NCBI GenBank assembly: GCA_964551015.1
Contig: CAZKBP010000035.1
Location: 1-64,000 of the forward strand
Reading direction: 5' to 3'
Source: CAZKBP01 sp964551015
GTDB taxonomy: Bacteria > Bacteroidota > Bacteroidia > Cytophagales > Microscillaceae
Length of the DNA: 64,000 nt
Positions within the stretch are counted from its first letter, which is position 1, and each line of letters starts with the position of its first letter. The translations under genes and the position numbers were made by a program. Positions 51,474-61,625 of the stretch are shown here, one piece after another. The notes beneath the pieces were generated by a model. That model was given only the letters and a program-made list of their open reading frames with translations. It searched no databases and had not been told where the DNA came from.

Positions 51474-53369
51474 TCAATAAGCCCGCTCTAAAACGCCTTC
51501 CATGAAATTGACAAAGGCTTTGTTGACCACACGATTACCACCAGGGGTAGGGTAATCGCCAGTAAAATACCAATCTCCCTCGTGATTTGGACAGGCTTCA
51601 TGCATATTTTCTACGGTCTGGTAGATCACGCTCACTTCGGCCTGTACATCGTCGGCTTTAACAATTTGAGAGATTTTGCGAGAAATATCTTCGTAAGCAA
51701 AGGGTTCATACAATCTTTTGACATAATTCACTTCGCCCGCGCGACCCTCCGCCAAGGCTTGTAAGCATTGGTCGTAAACTTCTTCCATCAGTTGCTCTTG
51801 ATTCGTTTCTTCCAATAGGGCTTTGACAGCACGGAAAGCAATAAAATTACCCATTTTGGACATATCAATCCCGTAGCAATCAGGAAAGCGAATTTGGGGA
51901 GCAGAAGATACAATGACGATTTTTTTAGGCTCCAAGCGATCGAGCATCCGAAGGATGCTTTTTTCGAGAGTGGTTCCCCGTACGATAGAATCGTCAATGA
52001 GTACAATGTTATCTTGTTTTTTCTTGATAACCTCGTAGGTAGTATCGTAAACGTGCGCTACCAAGTCATCACGGTGTTCATCATCGGTGATAAAGGTGCG
52101 TAGTTTTACGTCTTTGATGGCTAATTTTTCTACACGGGGGCGGAAAGATAGAATTTTTTCCAGCTCTTGCGGATTGAGAGCGTTTAATTCCTTGCCGTTC
52201 ATTCTGCCTTCGATGATCATGTTTTTACGCAACTCGATCAAGTATTTTTCTATCCCTTTAATCATGCCCAGAAATGCCGTTTCAGAAGTATTGGGGATGT
52301 AAGAGAAGACCGTATTTTCCAGATCATAATCAATCGCTTTGAGTACACGGGGGCAAACAAGCTCTCCTAATTTTTTGCGCTCTTCATAAATCACGGGGTC
52401 TGAGCCACGCGAAAAATAAATGCGCTCGAAGCTACAAGATTTTTTGGGCTGTGTCTCGATAAAAGGCACTTCTTGGTAATTTCCTTGCTTGTCTACAATG
52501 AGTGCGTGGCCGGGTTTGATTTCCTTGATTTCATTGTATTCTACATTAAAAGCCGTTTTGATCGCGGGCTTTTCAGAAGCGGCTACGACTACTTCGTCAT
52601 CTACATAATAGTAAGCAGGACGAATGCCTACGGGGTCGCGTGCTATAAAAGAAGCACCGTAACCCGTGATGCCCGCCATCGCGTAGCCTCCGTCAAAATC
52701 TTTGCAGGAGCGTTCTAAGACTCTCTGTAAGTCCAATTTGTCTTCTATCTGATTATAAATTTCTTGTCGGGAGTGGGTTTCACGAAGTTGGTCGTAGATT
52801 TTGCGATTTTCTTCGTCTAAGAAATGACCAATTTTCTCCAATACGATTACGGTGTCTACCTTGTCCTTGGGGTGCTGACCCAGCTCGACTAGTTTGTTAA
52901 ACAATTGATCTACATTGGTCATGTTAAAATTACCAGCCAGCACCAAGTTTTGACTACGCCAATTACTCTGTCTCAGGAAAGGATGGCAGTGCTCCAGACT
53001 GTTGCGACCGTGGGTGCCGTAGCGAAGATGCCCCAGTAAAACTTCACCCGTAAAAGCCACATTTTCCTTGACCCAATCGGCCTGAGTGGGGTCAAAACCC
53101 ATTCCATTAAGTCCTTCTTTTAGCTTTAGATTAATTCTTTTGAAAATATCATCGATAGGTGATTCGGCCATCGAGCGGTAGCGACTGATGTAACGCTGCC
53201 CGGGAGAAACATCTATTTTGATATTGGCAACTCCCGCCCCGTTTTGACCTCGATTGTGCTGTTTTTGCATCAAGAGATAGAGCTTTTTGAGCCCGTAGCG
53301 GTAAGTTTCGTATTTTTCTACGTAATGAGCGTAGGGTTTTCTGAGTCGGATAAAAGCGATTCCACACAT
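51474..53369 (-). CDS. purF: Amidophosphoribosyltransferase, Bacteroidota long type
   Basis: 631 residues, against about 505 in E. coli. The mature N-terminal Cys is in MCGIAFIRLRKP. The glutaminase half has HNRGQNGAG and LGHLRYGTHGRNSLEHCHP; the transferase half has the PRPP motif NIVLIDDSIVRGTTLEKSI and an SYIPNTSETAFLG loop. It makes phosphoribosylamine from PRPP and Gln, the first committed step of purine synthesis. The extra length is an insertion between the domains and an extended C-terminus, common in Bacteroidota. Confidence 0.92.
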   Translation of the reverse strand: MCGIAFIRLRKPYAHYVEKYETYRYGLKKLYLLMQKQHNRGQNGAGVANIKIDVSPGQRYISRYRSMAESPIDDIFKRINLKLKEGLNGMGFDPTQADWVKENVAFTGEVLLGHLRYGTHGRNSLEHCHPFLRQSNWRSQNLVLAGNFNMTNVDQLFNKLVELGQHPKDKVDTVIVLEKIGHFLDEENRKIYDQLRETHSRQEIYNQIEDKLDLQRVLERSCKDFDGGYAMAGITGYGASFIARDPVGIRPAYYYVDDEVVVAASEKPAIKTAFNVEYNEIKEIKPGHALIVDKQGNYQEVPFIETQPKKSCSFERIYFSRGSDPVIYEERKKLGELVCPRVLKAIDYDLENTVFSYIPNTSETAFLGMIKGIEKYLIELRKNMIIEGRMNGKELNALNPQELEKILSFRPRVEKLAIKDVKLRTFITDDEHRDDLVAHVYDTTYEVIKKKQDNIVLIDDSIVRGTTLEKSILRMLDRLEPKKIVIVSSAPQIRFPDCYGIDMSKMGNFIAFRAVKALLEETNQEQLMEEVYDQCLQALAEGRAGEVNYVKRLYEPFAYEDISRKISQIVKADDVQAEVSVIYQTVENMHEACPNHEGDWYFTGDYPTPGGNRVVNKAFVNFMEGVLERAY

Positions 53370-53531
53370 GGATGTATTGATTAAAGAATGCTAAAAAACC
53401 ATTGACATAGCGGTTCGAAAACAAATGTGAGACACCTTAAGTTTTTCCAGATCACTACTCAAAGATCAACCTTAGGCATTTCAGGCAGGAATCTGTCTGG
53501 CAAATCTACTTCTTAGAGGGCAACTTTTAAC

Positions 53532-53561
53532 AAAAAAATCCAGAGATTGTCAAATCTCTGG
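53532..53561 (-). terminator. Rho-independent terminator
   Basis: On the minus strand: CCAGAGATT (53561-53553), 4-nt loop, AATCTCTGG (53548-53540), then A and seven T (53538-53532). It directly follows the small gene at 53594. Confidence 0.88.
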
Positions 53562-53593
53562 AAGTAAACGCGAAAATAGGCTGGGCGGTCAAC

Positions 53594-53719
53594 CTACCTT
53601 TGTAAAGCTCTTTGCCTTCGTTTTTTGCTGGCAACGGAAGCAAGGCGTGCTTTTTTGATTTGTTGGGTAGTTTGCTGCATCTCTTTAAGTAATTCTTTAC
53701 GTACTGGCTTTTGCATCAT
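53594..53719 (-). CDS. 41-residue highly basic peptide
   Basis: An open frame from tandem ATGs (53719, 53716) to TAG, starting MMQKPVRKELLKEMQQTTQQ and ending SKKRRQRALQR. It contains more than a dozen Lys/Arg and no acidic region, like nucleic-acid- or ribosome-binding peptides, and is followed 32 nt later by a strong terminator that serves no other gene. No family was recognised. The other parts of the 53370-53918 gap hold nothing visible. Confidence 0.6.
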   Translation of the reverse strand: MMQKPVRKELLKEMQQTTQQIKKARLASVASKKRRQRALQR

Positions 53720-53918
53720 TTTGAGTTTTGGTTAAGAAATTCCTTCGTTCCATTATTTCTTAGCAAAGAAAAGTGCCATTCTAGAAAACTGGCTGAATAA
53801 ATTTGCAAGTGTCTAAAAAAGAGATAATTAGAGTTATTCCACAAGAGGGGATAATCGGTAGAATGGTGGCAATCGCGTAGCCATTTCCACACTTCCGTAG
53901 AAAAAATGATCTAAAAAG

Positions 53919-56285
53919 CTACACTGAAGAGGACAAGGGTAAACTAATCTCAAAGGTAGTACCTTGGTCGGGCTGACTGAGGGCTTGAATTTGTCCACCA
54001 AGAGCTTCTACTTGTAGTTTGACCAGATGCAGCCCCATGCCTTTCCCCTCGATTTTGCTGTGAAAACGTTTGTAAAGACCAAATAAATCCTGCCCATACT
54101 TGGCCAGGTCAATACCCAAGCCGTTGTCTTTCACGTAAATAATCCGACGGTTTTTAGCTTGATAAGCACCCATCTCGATCTTCAAAGGGCGAAGAGGCGA
54201 ACGGTACTTGAGGGCATTACTGATTAGATTGTAAAGGATGCTTTCCCAATACATACGAATGGACGGAATCACTGCTGACGGCTCGAGGTGATATGTAATT
54301 TGTGCCTGCGCCGCTTCTACTTCGGAGGCTAGCATCTGGAAAATATGGGTAGCAATGGCTTTCAGATTGATTTCTTCTATGGGCTGTGGAATATTTTTTC
54401 TGACTTCTAAGAGATTATTTATATCGCTAATAATTTGACTCAGGCGTTGACTGGTGAATTCTATTTTATCAATATAGAGTGAGGCTTCTGTAGAAAAAAC
54501 TTTTTCCTGTTTGACTAGACTACAAAGACCTATGAGGTTAGCCACCGGAGAGCGCAGGTTGTGAGCCGCCATAAAACTCAGTTGCTCCAACTGGTTATTA
54601 TAATGAATTAATTCTTGATTTTTATTTGAAATCTCCTGAGTACGAGCCTGTATTTCAGCTTCTAGGTTTTGATTATAATCTTTTAACTGTTGATTTTGCT
54701 TTAAGATGAGTTTCTCTTTTTCTTGAATTTGATCGAGAGCCTCGCTCAGTGCCTGCTCTCGTTTCTGCAATTTTTCGTGTACCAATTTCAGTTCATTGTA
54801 TTGGGCTTGAATTAGGTTTTTTTGATGGAGGTTCTCCTCTTTTTGTTTTTCTAAGGATAGGTTCTTTTTGCTCAATTCCTGATTTCTCTGGGCGATTTCT
54901 TCATTTTTTTGCTGGATGATAAATTTTTGCTGTGAGATGGTTTGGTTTCGGTTCTGGAGCAACACATTTTTTCTTCGATGCTGGCGATTAGAGAGAAAAA
55001 AAATCACAACGCAAAGGCTAATCGCCAAAAGCGTAACCAGAAGCAGATGTTGCCTCGTGTGCTCCTTAGCTAAATGATCTTTTTGCTGGCGATTTTCTAT
55101 GGTCAAATTAGCTACCTGCCTTTCTTTCTTTTCTGAATCAATGACTTTGCGGATGGTCTGGTATTCCTCACTTTGTTTTTCTCTCAAAAGAGAATCTTGA
55201 TAAGCCAAAGCCTGCTCTAAGTGAGCCTGAGCGGCAATTGCTTGGTCAAGCTTTTGATAACATTGAGCCACGCCACGATGTAAACTTACCAACTGTGCAT
55301 AAGATACCTCAGCGTCAGGGTTTTTGGATAAGCGAAGTCCCTCTTGGTAACGTGCTAGTGCGGCTGCGATTTGATTGGTTTCGTAGTAAAAATCGCCCGA
55401 ATAAGTCAAAGAAATGATAGCGTTGCTAGGCACGTGATAGCGTAGAGAAACCTCGATGTCCTGAGCGAGTAGCTCTTGTGCGAGATCATACTTCTTCATT
55501 TTCCCATACACTTGCCCTTGATTACCTTGCAAAATACCGACCCACAAGCTGTCTTGGTACTTTTGAGCCAAACGAATGGCTTTGGCAAGATAAATCAAAG
55601 CTGAATCGTAGTGAGACAAGTGAAAATAAGAAAGCCCCAAGGCGTTAAACGTATTAATTTGACGTCTTTTGGTGAGGCTCGATAAGCCATGACGCAGCGC
55701 TTGATGTAAATACCCTTTGGCTTTTTCATACTCTTTCACTCGATGTAAAGCCAAACCTAGTTCCACGTAATTTTTAACCAATTGATCGTGCAGCGCAAGA
55801 GACTCGAAAGTCTGAATAGAAGCTTCCGCGTAGTATAAACTCTTAGAAGGTACTTGGGCTAGATTGTAAATACGAGCCAAGGTCTGATAGATGAGTGCTA
55901 TTTCGTATTTGAAATCGTGTTCTTGAGCGTAATTGAGTAGTTCTAGAAATTTAGGCAGATTCAGGTTGTTTTTTTCTAATTTGCTTGCTTCTGTACGTAA
56001 TAGGTAAAATTTGCTCAGACATACAATTTGCTTCTCTTTCGTGTTTCGGGCGATTTCTAAATTTTCTTGGGCATGCGCTATGGCTTGAGAGGGAGGAAGC
56101 GGATGGAGTGTAGAATCAAGGGCTTCCAAGATAAGGCGGTAGTTATCCAAATCAGCAGAGGCAAGTTGAGCTTGGAGTGTTGCTAAGCTCGGTTGAGCCT
56201 TGATCTGAAAGCAAAAGACAGAACACCCTATAAATACGATGATGGTAAGAACTTTCTTCGCAATGAAAGGTGGTGCATTTTTCAT
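53919..56285 (-). CDS. TPR-containing sensor histidine kinase
   Basis: 788 residues. Signal or anchor (about 8-28), then six to eight tetratricopeptide repeats (about 40-385, for example ALIYQTLARIYNLAQVPSKSLYYAEASI), one transmembrane helix (about 419-438, LLLVTLLAISLCVVIFFLSN), a long coiled coil (about 445-560), a HisKA-like phosphoacceptor helix with MAAHNLRSPVANL (His 575), and a HATPase_c domain (about 660-785) with NALKYRSPLRP, DNGLGIDLAKYG and GKGMGLHLVKLQVEALGG. It is a typical Bacteroidota two-component sensor; no response regulator is adjacent. Confidence 0.93.
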   Translation of the reverse strand: MKNAPPFIAKKVLTIIVFIGCSVFCFQIKAQPSLATLQAQLASADLDNYRLILEALDSTLHPLPPSQAIAHAQENLEIARNTKEKQIVCLSKFYLLRTEASKLEKNNLNLPKFLELLNYAQEHDFKYEIALIYQTLARIYNLAQVPSKSLYYAEASIQTFESLALHDQLVKNYVELGLALHRVKEYEKAKGYLHQALRHGLSSLTKRRQINTFNALGLSYFHLSHYDSALIYLAKAIRLAQKYQDSLWVGILQGNQGQVYGKMKKYDLAQELLAQDIEVSLRYHVPSNAIISLTYSGDFYYETNQIAAALARYQEGLRLSKNPDAEVSYAQLVSLHRGVAQCYQKLDQAIAAQAHLEQALAYQDSLLREKQSEEYQTIRKVIDSEKKERQVANLTIENRQQKDHLAKEHTRQHLLLVTLLAISLCVVIFFLSNRQHRRKNVLLQNRNQTISQQKFIIQQKNEEIAQRNQELSKKNLSLEKQKEENLHQKNLIQAQYNELKLVHEKLQKREQALSEALDQIQEKEKLILKQNQQLKDYNQNLEAEIQARTQEISNKNQELIHYNNQLEQLSFMAAHNLRSPVANLIGLCSLVKQEKVFSTEASLYIDKIEFTSQRLSQIISDINNLLEVRKNIPQPIEEINLKAIATHIFQMLASEVEAAQAQITYHLEPSAVIPSIRMYWESILYNLISNALKYRSPLRPLKIEMGAYQAKNRRIIYVKDNGLGIDLAKYGQDLFGLYKRFHSKIEGKGMGLHLVKLQVEALGGQIQALSQPDQGTTFEISLPLSSSV

Positions 56286-56647
56286 TTGCCAAAATATTAT
56301 TCGTGATGGATAGGTGCCAGAAAGTGCTCTGCTTTGCTTTTAGACTAAAATACGAAAATTATAGATGAGTAGCTAAAAAAATTCGGCCTGTGTTATCCCC
56401 ACTTCAAAACATACCAGCAAATCTGTTAGTTTCAATGGTACATAAAATAGTTTTTAATGTAGAATTCTCAGAAAAACTGACAACCCACTACAGGCATGGA
56501 AATAGATCACATTACTCACCTTTGTGTCTGGTGATACGCCTCACTTGACCCTTCAATTTGACGAGGCTCAGCAAGGCATAAAGGAAAAAATATCTGGTTT
56601 AGAGCTGAGGCTGGAGTTTTAATGAGAAAGAGGCGTGATATCAATGC
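56286..56647. other. Intergenic region
   Basis: 360 bp, with no convincing gene, repeat or hairpin. A 12-codon frame starting MEIDHITHLCVW (56496) recalls the start of VOC family proteins but has no continuation. Confidence 0.4.
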
Positions 56648-57079
56648 CTAACGAAGCTCGAGCGTCTGCAAATCTCCTTCCACCCAACCACGCCGCGCTT
56701 GGATACTGAATAGTTTTTCTTTGGTATAATACCGAAGTGGCCTTTCTCTACAGGCTAGAGGGCTTTTTAAGAATGCTTCCGTGGCTATTGCTAGGTTTGG
56801 AAATTTATTTTCTACCAAGAAATTTTGCGTTAGCTGCATCCAAAATACCGTCAGAGTTTCGTGGTAGCCAGAAGAATCGGTATTAGCAATTCCCGCCGCT
56901 TCGTTGAAAGCGATGATTCGAGTCCTCATCTGCGCCAGTGCTTCTTGGTAAGGATAATGCCAATTGTGCCAAAGGGCTACCCGGAGATGCGCCTCGTGCG
57001 TCCACGCTGCTTTGGAGAGGGTACGATCGCTAAATCTCTCGACCAAGGTATCAATGTCGTTTTGGGATAGATTGCTCAT
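56648..57079 (-). CDS. Conserved hypothetical protein
   Basis: 143 residues, soluble, with recognisable conserved runs WTHEAHLRVALWHNWHYPYQEALAQMRTRI (about 26-55) and GYHETLTVFWMQL (about 71-83). The His-Glu-x-His and HET elements could bind a metal or be catalytic, but I know no function. Full-length frame, start at ATG 57079. It is divergent from the AraC gene 131 bp away. Confidence 0.65.
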   Translation of the reverse strand: MSNLSQNDIDTLVERFSDRTLSKAAWTHEAHLRVALWHNWHYPYQEALAQMRTRIIAFNEAAGIANTDSSGYHETLTVFWMQLTQNFLVENKFPNLAIATEAFLKSPLACRERPLRYYTKEKLFSIQARRGWVEGDLQTLELR

Positions 57080-57210
57080 CTTGGTGGGTGATGCTAGGCA
57101 TTCAAATTTAGGATAAATTTTGCGGTACAGGGAAATTTATTAGAAATTCAAAGAAAATACCTTAATTTTCAGATAGGTAAAAAAATCGCCCCTATACTTG
57201 CTGACCATCC

Positions 57211-57993
57211 ATGAAATTCCGTAAATATCCATCTCCTCCAGAACTGCAAGCATTGGTCGTGAATTTTTGGTCTTTGGAAATACCAAAGATCATTTCTAGT
57301 TTAGAACTCAGATTATTCGCCCAAGTGCTTCCTGAAATTGTGTTTATTCAAGGAAATTTGACCGATGTTTCCAGTCCTTCGGGCAAACTTCATATCTACG
57401 GTTCTCAGCCTCATCCGCAGACGCTCTTTACCAAAGGCATGCGCCTCACGGGAGCAACCTTATTTCCATCGGCTTTGAGGCTCTTTTTCAAAACCCCTCC
57501 TCAGATTTTCTACAATACTCATTTCCCCGCCGTAGAATTACTAGGTAGAGAGGTACAAGGGCTCGAGGAGGTTTTAGGAAGCACTTCTGATGCGCGCTTA
57601 CAGGTGGAGCTACTGGCTAACTTTCTTCGTGCCCATGTGGAGCCAGTGGGGCAACCAGCATTGGTCAAAATTTTGCCCACGATCGTAAAGGCAGGTGGAC
57701 AAACGAGCCCCGAAAAACTGGCCGAAGAAGTCGGGCTTTCACGGCGTCATTTTGAGCGAAAATTTCGTGAACTGACGGGGCTATCGCCTGCACTTTTTTG
57801 CCGCCTGATAAAATTTAGAAAGGCCGTTAATCTATCCGCCAAGCATCTGAGCCTTACGGAAATCGGGATAGAAAGTGGCTATTATGACCAGTCTCACTTT
57901 ATTCGGGATTTTAAAAAATTTGCGGGGCTTTCGCCTAAATTCTATTTTCACAAAAAAGGAGAAGTGGCCGAAAATCTCATTCCCTGGCCCTAG
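57211..57993 (+). CDS. AraC family transcriptional regulator
   Basis: 260 residues. An N-terminal cupin-like effector domain (about 1-150) precedes two HTH motifs (about 168-250): GGQTSPEKLAEEVGLSRRHFERKFRELTGLSPALFCRLIKFRKAV and LTEIGIESGYYDQSHFIRDFKKFAGLSPKFYF. The second helix pair with YYDQSHFIRDFK is the hallmark of the family. No target gene is evident; the nearest are the divergent 56648 gene and the MBL hydrolase downstream. Confidence 0.9.
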   Translation: MKFRKYPSPPELQALVVNFWSLEIPKIISSLELRLFAQVLPEIVFIQGNLTDVSSPSGKLHIYGSQPHPQTLFTKGMRLTGATLFPSALRLFFKTPPQIFYNTHFPAVELLGREVQGLEEVLGSTSDARLQVELLANFLRAHVEPVGQPALVKILPTIVKAGGQTSPEKLAEEVGLSRRHFERKFRELTGLSPALFCRLIKFRKAVNLSAKHLSLTEIGIESGYYDQSHFIRDFKKFAGLSPKFYFHKKGEVAENLIPWP

Positions 57994-58136
57994 CTGATTT
58001 CCAAGATGGCGTGATTATCCAATTTTTTGACCAGTCTCTTTTGCTCATTTGCTGAATAGTTACGGAAGCCGTTTGAAGTTTGAATATAAATCTAAACGCC
58101 AAATGGCTCTATGGTAAAATTTAGCAGTAAAAAAAA

Positions 58137-58910
58137 ATGACTCAGATTCATCACCTTAATTGTGGTATTTTACATAAGCCTCCTCAGCCTGAGGCAATTT
58201 GTCATTGTTTATTATTAGAAGATGCCCAAGGGCTAGCACTTGTGGATACAGGCATTGGACTCTTAGAAGTGCAAAATCCTCTCGAGAGAGTAGGGCAAGA
58301 AATGATTGATGCCGTTGGTTTTCAGTTTCACGAAGAGCTAACGGCTATTCGGCAAATTGAGCAAATGGGTTTTCAGGCAGAAGATGTGAAGCATATTATC
58401 TTATCCCATTTGGATAATGACCACGCGGGAGGCTTGGCCGATTTCCCTCAGGCGCAAGTACACGTTTCGGCAGAAGAGTGGAAGGCTTTTCAGCAGGCAT
58501 CTTTCCGATATTTTCCGCAGCAGGTAGCCCACGAGCCAGACTTTGTATTTTATGCATCTTCTGAAGCTACTTGGTTTGGCTTGGAAGCTCGCCCAGTGAA
58601 TATTCCTTTTGCCACCGATATTTATCTCGTTCCTCTTTTTGGGCATACACTAGGGCATTGTGGAGTGGCTATTCAGCAAGGCGAACAGTGGCTGTGGTAT
58701 GTGGGAGATGCTTATTTTTTGAGAGTCGAACTGGAGGATGATCAGCATCCGGTAGCGCAGTTTGCTATTTCCATGGCCGAAGACAATAGCCAAAGAGTAC
58801 AAAGCCTGCATCAGATCAAAGCTTTGAAAAGCAATTATGCCCAGCAAATTGAAATCTTTGCTTACCACGATCCTACTGAGTTTCCATCCAAGTCATTTTC
58901 AAATAGCTAG
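58137..58910 (+). CDS. MBL-fold metallo-hydrolase
   Basis: 257 residues. Metal motif HLDNDHAGGL (about 92-101, HxxxDH with the first His of the usual HxHxDH missing from its second position), GHTLGHCGVAI (about 170-180) and the C-terminal YHDPTEF. The core strands LALVDTGIGLL (about 32-42) are typical of the glyoxalase II/lactonase branch. Substrate unknown. The leading His pair variation (S-HLDNDH) is common in this family. Confidence 0.82.
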   Translation: MTQIHHLNCGILHKPPQPEAICHCLLLEDAQGLALVDTGIGLLEVQNPLERVGQEMIDAVGFQFHEELTAIRQIEQMGFQAEDVKHIILSHLDNDHAGGLADFPQAQVHVSAEEWKAFQQASFRYFPQQVAHEPDFVFYASSEATWFGLEARPVNIPFATDIYLVPLFGHTLGHCGVAIQQGEQWLWYVGDAYFLRVELEDDQHPVAQFAISMAEDNSQRVQSLHQIKALKSNYAQQIEIFAYHDPTEFPSKSFSNS

Positions 58911-59065
58911 CCATCGCACAGGTGGTAAATCTCAGGAATAAAGTGTGGACAGAAGGATTCGCAACGGCATCGAGTAAAGCAGGATTTGCCCCAAGCCGAC
59001 AGGGTTTCCTTGCCAGAAATAGCTTGTCATCATTGGCCGAGATCAAACCCGAATTGTTTCTTAAA

Positions 59066-60724
59066 TTACACAAAAAAACCTAGCAATAAAATATCATCGC
59101 GCTGCGTAGTGCCTTTCATATGGGCTTGGAGGGCTTCTTCTAGCCGTTTTTTTTGAAGATCAACGGGTTGGGTAGAAATTTCCTTGAGCAGAGACATCAG
59201 TCTTTTTTCCCCAAAACTCTTGCGGCGTTTATTGTTTTGATCCACGAAGCCATCAGAACCCACACAAATAAAATCGCCTTGGCAGAGCTTGAATTTTTGG
59301 TTGGTAAAGCAAATAGACTCATTTTGGAAGCCTCCAATGGAGCGACGATCTCCTTTGACTTTGAGTTGCATTTCATCGGGGCGCATGAGGTACATAATGC
59401 TCTTAGCACCCGCGAAGGTGAGCTTATAAAGTGCTTGATCCTGTTTTTCTAAACAGAGCAAAGAAATATCCATGCCGTAGTTATTACCAGTTTCTTCTTG
59501 CCTCAGCACGATTTTGATTTCCTGATGGAGTCGCTCGAGAATTTGTGCCGGATCAAGGATTTTCCAAACTCTTATGATTTTATCCAGCAAAGTATTGCCA
59601 ATCAAACTCATAAACGCACCGGGCACCCCGTGTCCGGTACAATCTACTACGGCCAAGATAGTTTTGTTCTCTATTTCATTGAGCCAGAAAAAATCCCCAG
59701 AAACTACATCCTTGGGGCGATAAATTAGAAAATATTCTTTCAAAAGTGTATCTAACTTAGCCTTGTAAGGAAGGATGGCATTTTGAATGGTAAGGGCTGC
59801 GTTGAGGCTGCTGGCGATTTGCTTTTCTCGGGCAACGAGTAGCTCATTTTGGACTTGGATTTGTTTTTCACGCTCTTCCAATTGATGAACCGAAGCTTTG
59901 AGCGATTGGCTATTGGCCATGAGTTTTTGGTTGATCTCGTCCAATTCCGCGTTTCTACTCTCGATAAACTCACGCTGCGTCATGATTTCCTCCTGTTGCT
60001 GGTATAGTTCTTCGTTTTGGGTCAGAATTTCTTGATTTTGCTTGAGGGTTTTTTCCTTTTCTTCTTCTAATTCTTGATTGATGTACAATAACTTGTTTTC
60101 GAAAAGCTGATTAATATTTTTCAAAAACGTGACACTACCTATCAGAATGAGGGCGATCACGATATCATAGGCATTGATGAGATAGTAATCTTTCAAGCCC
60201 GTGCTCATTTCACTTTTCTCGTGAATGCTGATCCTGAGCAGGGCATAAATCCCGTCCAAAAAGATTAAAGTTAATAGCGAGAAACCCACGGAAATGATAA
60301 GAAAAAGTCTTTCTCGCTTGAAATCAAGGAGTAGCAAAGGCAAATTAATCACCCCTAACAATAAAAATCTATGCTGAAAATACTCTACCACGGGCACTAC
60401 CCCAGGGTTTAGCATTTTGGGAATGGTCGTGATGGCCAAAATCACGAGCGTGAAGAAGAGGCACATCAACAAGCGGGAGGTATTGATCATCTGACGCTTG
60501 TTTAGCCAGAGTACCAGCACGAAAGCGATAATGGCAATAGAGGTGATCCCGGCTCTGATAAGATTATGATTAATAAAAATCGTCACCATCAGAAGCACCA
60601 AAATCAAGGGAATAAAACTCAGGGAGATGCGATTACTCAGCATGATCTGTTTCTGCAAAGAGTAAGGCATACTCTCACGGACTCCCCAGTGTGAAACTTT
60701 GTGCCAGAAATGATTAAAAGACAT
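59066..60724 (-). CDS. SpoIIE-type PP2C phosphatase with membrane N-terminus
   Basis: 552 residues: about six transmembrane helices (about 30-225), a coiled coil (about 230-320) and a C-terminal PP2C-like SpoIIE domain (about 340-550) with FYRPKDVVSGDFFW-like YRPKDVVSGDFFWL, DCTGHGVPGAFMSLIG and SDGFVDQNN. The Asp residues for Mn2+ binding are present. Probably acts on anti-anti-sigma-type or other partner-switching proteins. No such partner is adjacent. Confidence 0.9.
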   Translation of the reverse strand: MSFNHFWHKVSHWGVRESMPYSLQKQIMLSNRISLSFIPLILVLLMVTIFINHNLIRAGITSIAIIAFVLVLWLNKRQMINTSRLLMCLFFTLVILAITTIPKMLNPGVVPVVEYFQHRFLLLGVINLPLLLLDFKRERLFLIISVGFSLLTLIFLDGIYALLRISIHEKSEMSTGLKDYYLINAYDIVIALILIGSVTFLKNINQLFENKLLYINQELEEEKEKTLKQNQEILTQNEELYQQQEEIMTQREFIESRNAELDEINQKLMANSQSLKASVHQLEEREKQIQVQNELLVAREKQIASSLNAALTIQNAILPYKAKLDTLLKEYFLIYRPKDVVSGDFFWLNEIENKTILAVVDCTGHGVPGAFMSLIGNTLLDKIIRVWKILDPAQILERLHQEIKIVLRQEETGNNYGMDISLLCLEKQDQALYKLTFAGAKSIMYLMRPDEMQLKVKGDRRSIGGFQNESICFTNQKFKLCQGDFICVGSDGFVDQNNKRRKSFGEKRLMSLLKEISTQPVDLQKKRLEEALQAHMKGTTQRDDILLLGFFV

Positions 60725-60947
60725 AAACAGATTAGTAATAACTTAGCCCAGATACAGTCTCAAATAACAAACCAGTCTTCACTTCTGCGCCTAATTTCAA
60801 CCTATCTAAAAACTTTTGGAAAAGGGCTGAGCCTATTTTTTTAACTTTTATCAAAAAATCTTACTTACCTGGCACCTTTGCTTATGAAAAAAAGCGATCA
60901 AAAGATCCGAGTATTAGAAAACAAGATTCGTCAAATTCTCAAGCCTC

Positions 60948-60977
60948 TTGCGGAAGGCAAAATATTGAATAATTTTG
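60948..60977 (+). promoter_or_regulatory. Promoter of the TetR gene
   Basis: TTG at 60948-60950, 19-bp spacer, exact TAATTTTG at 60970-60977; ATG at 61007. Confidence 0.65.
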
Positions 60978-61006
60978 GCTAATTATGTAATTTAAACGAG
61001 AACGAC

Positions 61007-61558
61007 ATGAACCCAACCAAAATCCCTTGGATCGAGGCCGGCTACCTTACCTTTGCCTACGAAGGCCCCGCTGGGCTTAAAATAGAACGCCTTGCCCGAG
61101 AAGTGGGCAAGAATAAATCCTCCTTTTATCATCTCTTTGCTGACTTGGAAATTTTTACGAGCGAATTGCTGGCTCACCATCTCAAACAATCCAAAATCTT
61201 GGCTGAGAAAGAGGCAAGCTGTACTGACTTAGAGGAGCTGATCGAGGTCATCTTGGCGCATAAAATAGACCTGCTTTTTAGTCGGCAACTGCGGGTACAC
61301 CGGGCTCAGCCGGAGTTTGAGCAGTGCTTCACGCGAACTACGGAAATGTCCGTACCCGCAGTCATTCCCATCTGGTCTAAGATCATCGGCTTGGATGACC
61401 ATTCTTACTTAGCGGAGTTGGTTTTGCAATTGAGCTTGGAGAATTTTTTCTTGCAAATCACCGACGAGACCCTCAATCCAATTTGGCTCCACGAGTATTT
61501 TAAAACCATCCAAAATATGGTCGGCCAATTCAAGCGGACGGGTTCTTACATCAACTAA
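61007..61558 (+). CDS. TetR/AcrR family transcriptional regulator
   Basis: 183 residues. HTH at about 12-50: WIEAGYLTFAYEGPAGLKIERLAREVGKNKSSFYHLFADLEIFTSELL, with VGKNKSSFYHLFAD as the recognition helix. The C-terminal ligand domain (about 60-175) is all-helical. It likely regulates the downstream membrane protein (67 bp away) or itself. Confidence 0.85.
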   Translation: MNPTKIPWIEAGYLTFAYEGPAGLKIERLAREVGKNKSSFYHLFADLEIFTSELLAHHLKQSKILAEKEASCTDLEELIEVILAHKIDLLFSRQLRVHRAQPEFEQCFTRTTEMSVPAVIPIWSKIIGLDDHSYLAELVLQLSLENFFLQITDETLNPIWLHEYFKTIQNMVGQFKRTGSYIN

Positions 61559-61625
61559 ACGGCAGCGTCTAAAATTTGAGGCGGTAAATCGCTAAACTTG
61601 CTCATCCACTAAATGAACAAGTTTT

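Noticed and set aside
56496..56534. VOC-family start (MEIDHITHLCVW)
   Set aside because: The frame ends after 12 codons and no continuation was found in other frames.
60884..60982. 32-codon ORF starting MKKSDQKIRVLENK
   Set aside because: It overlaps the TetR promoter (60948-60977) and has no terminator or other support.
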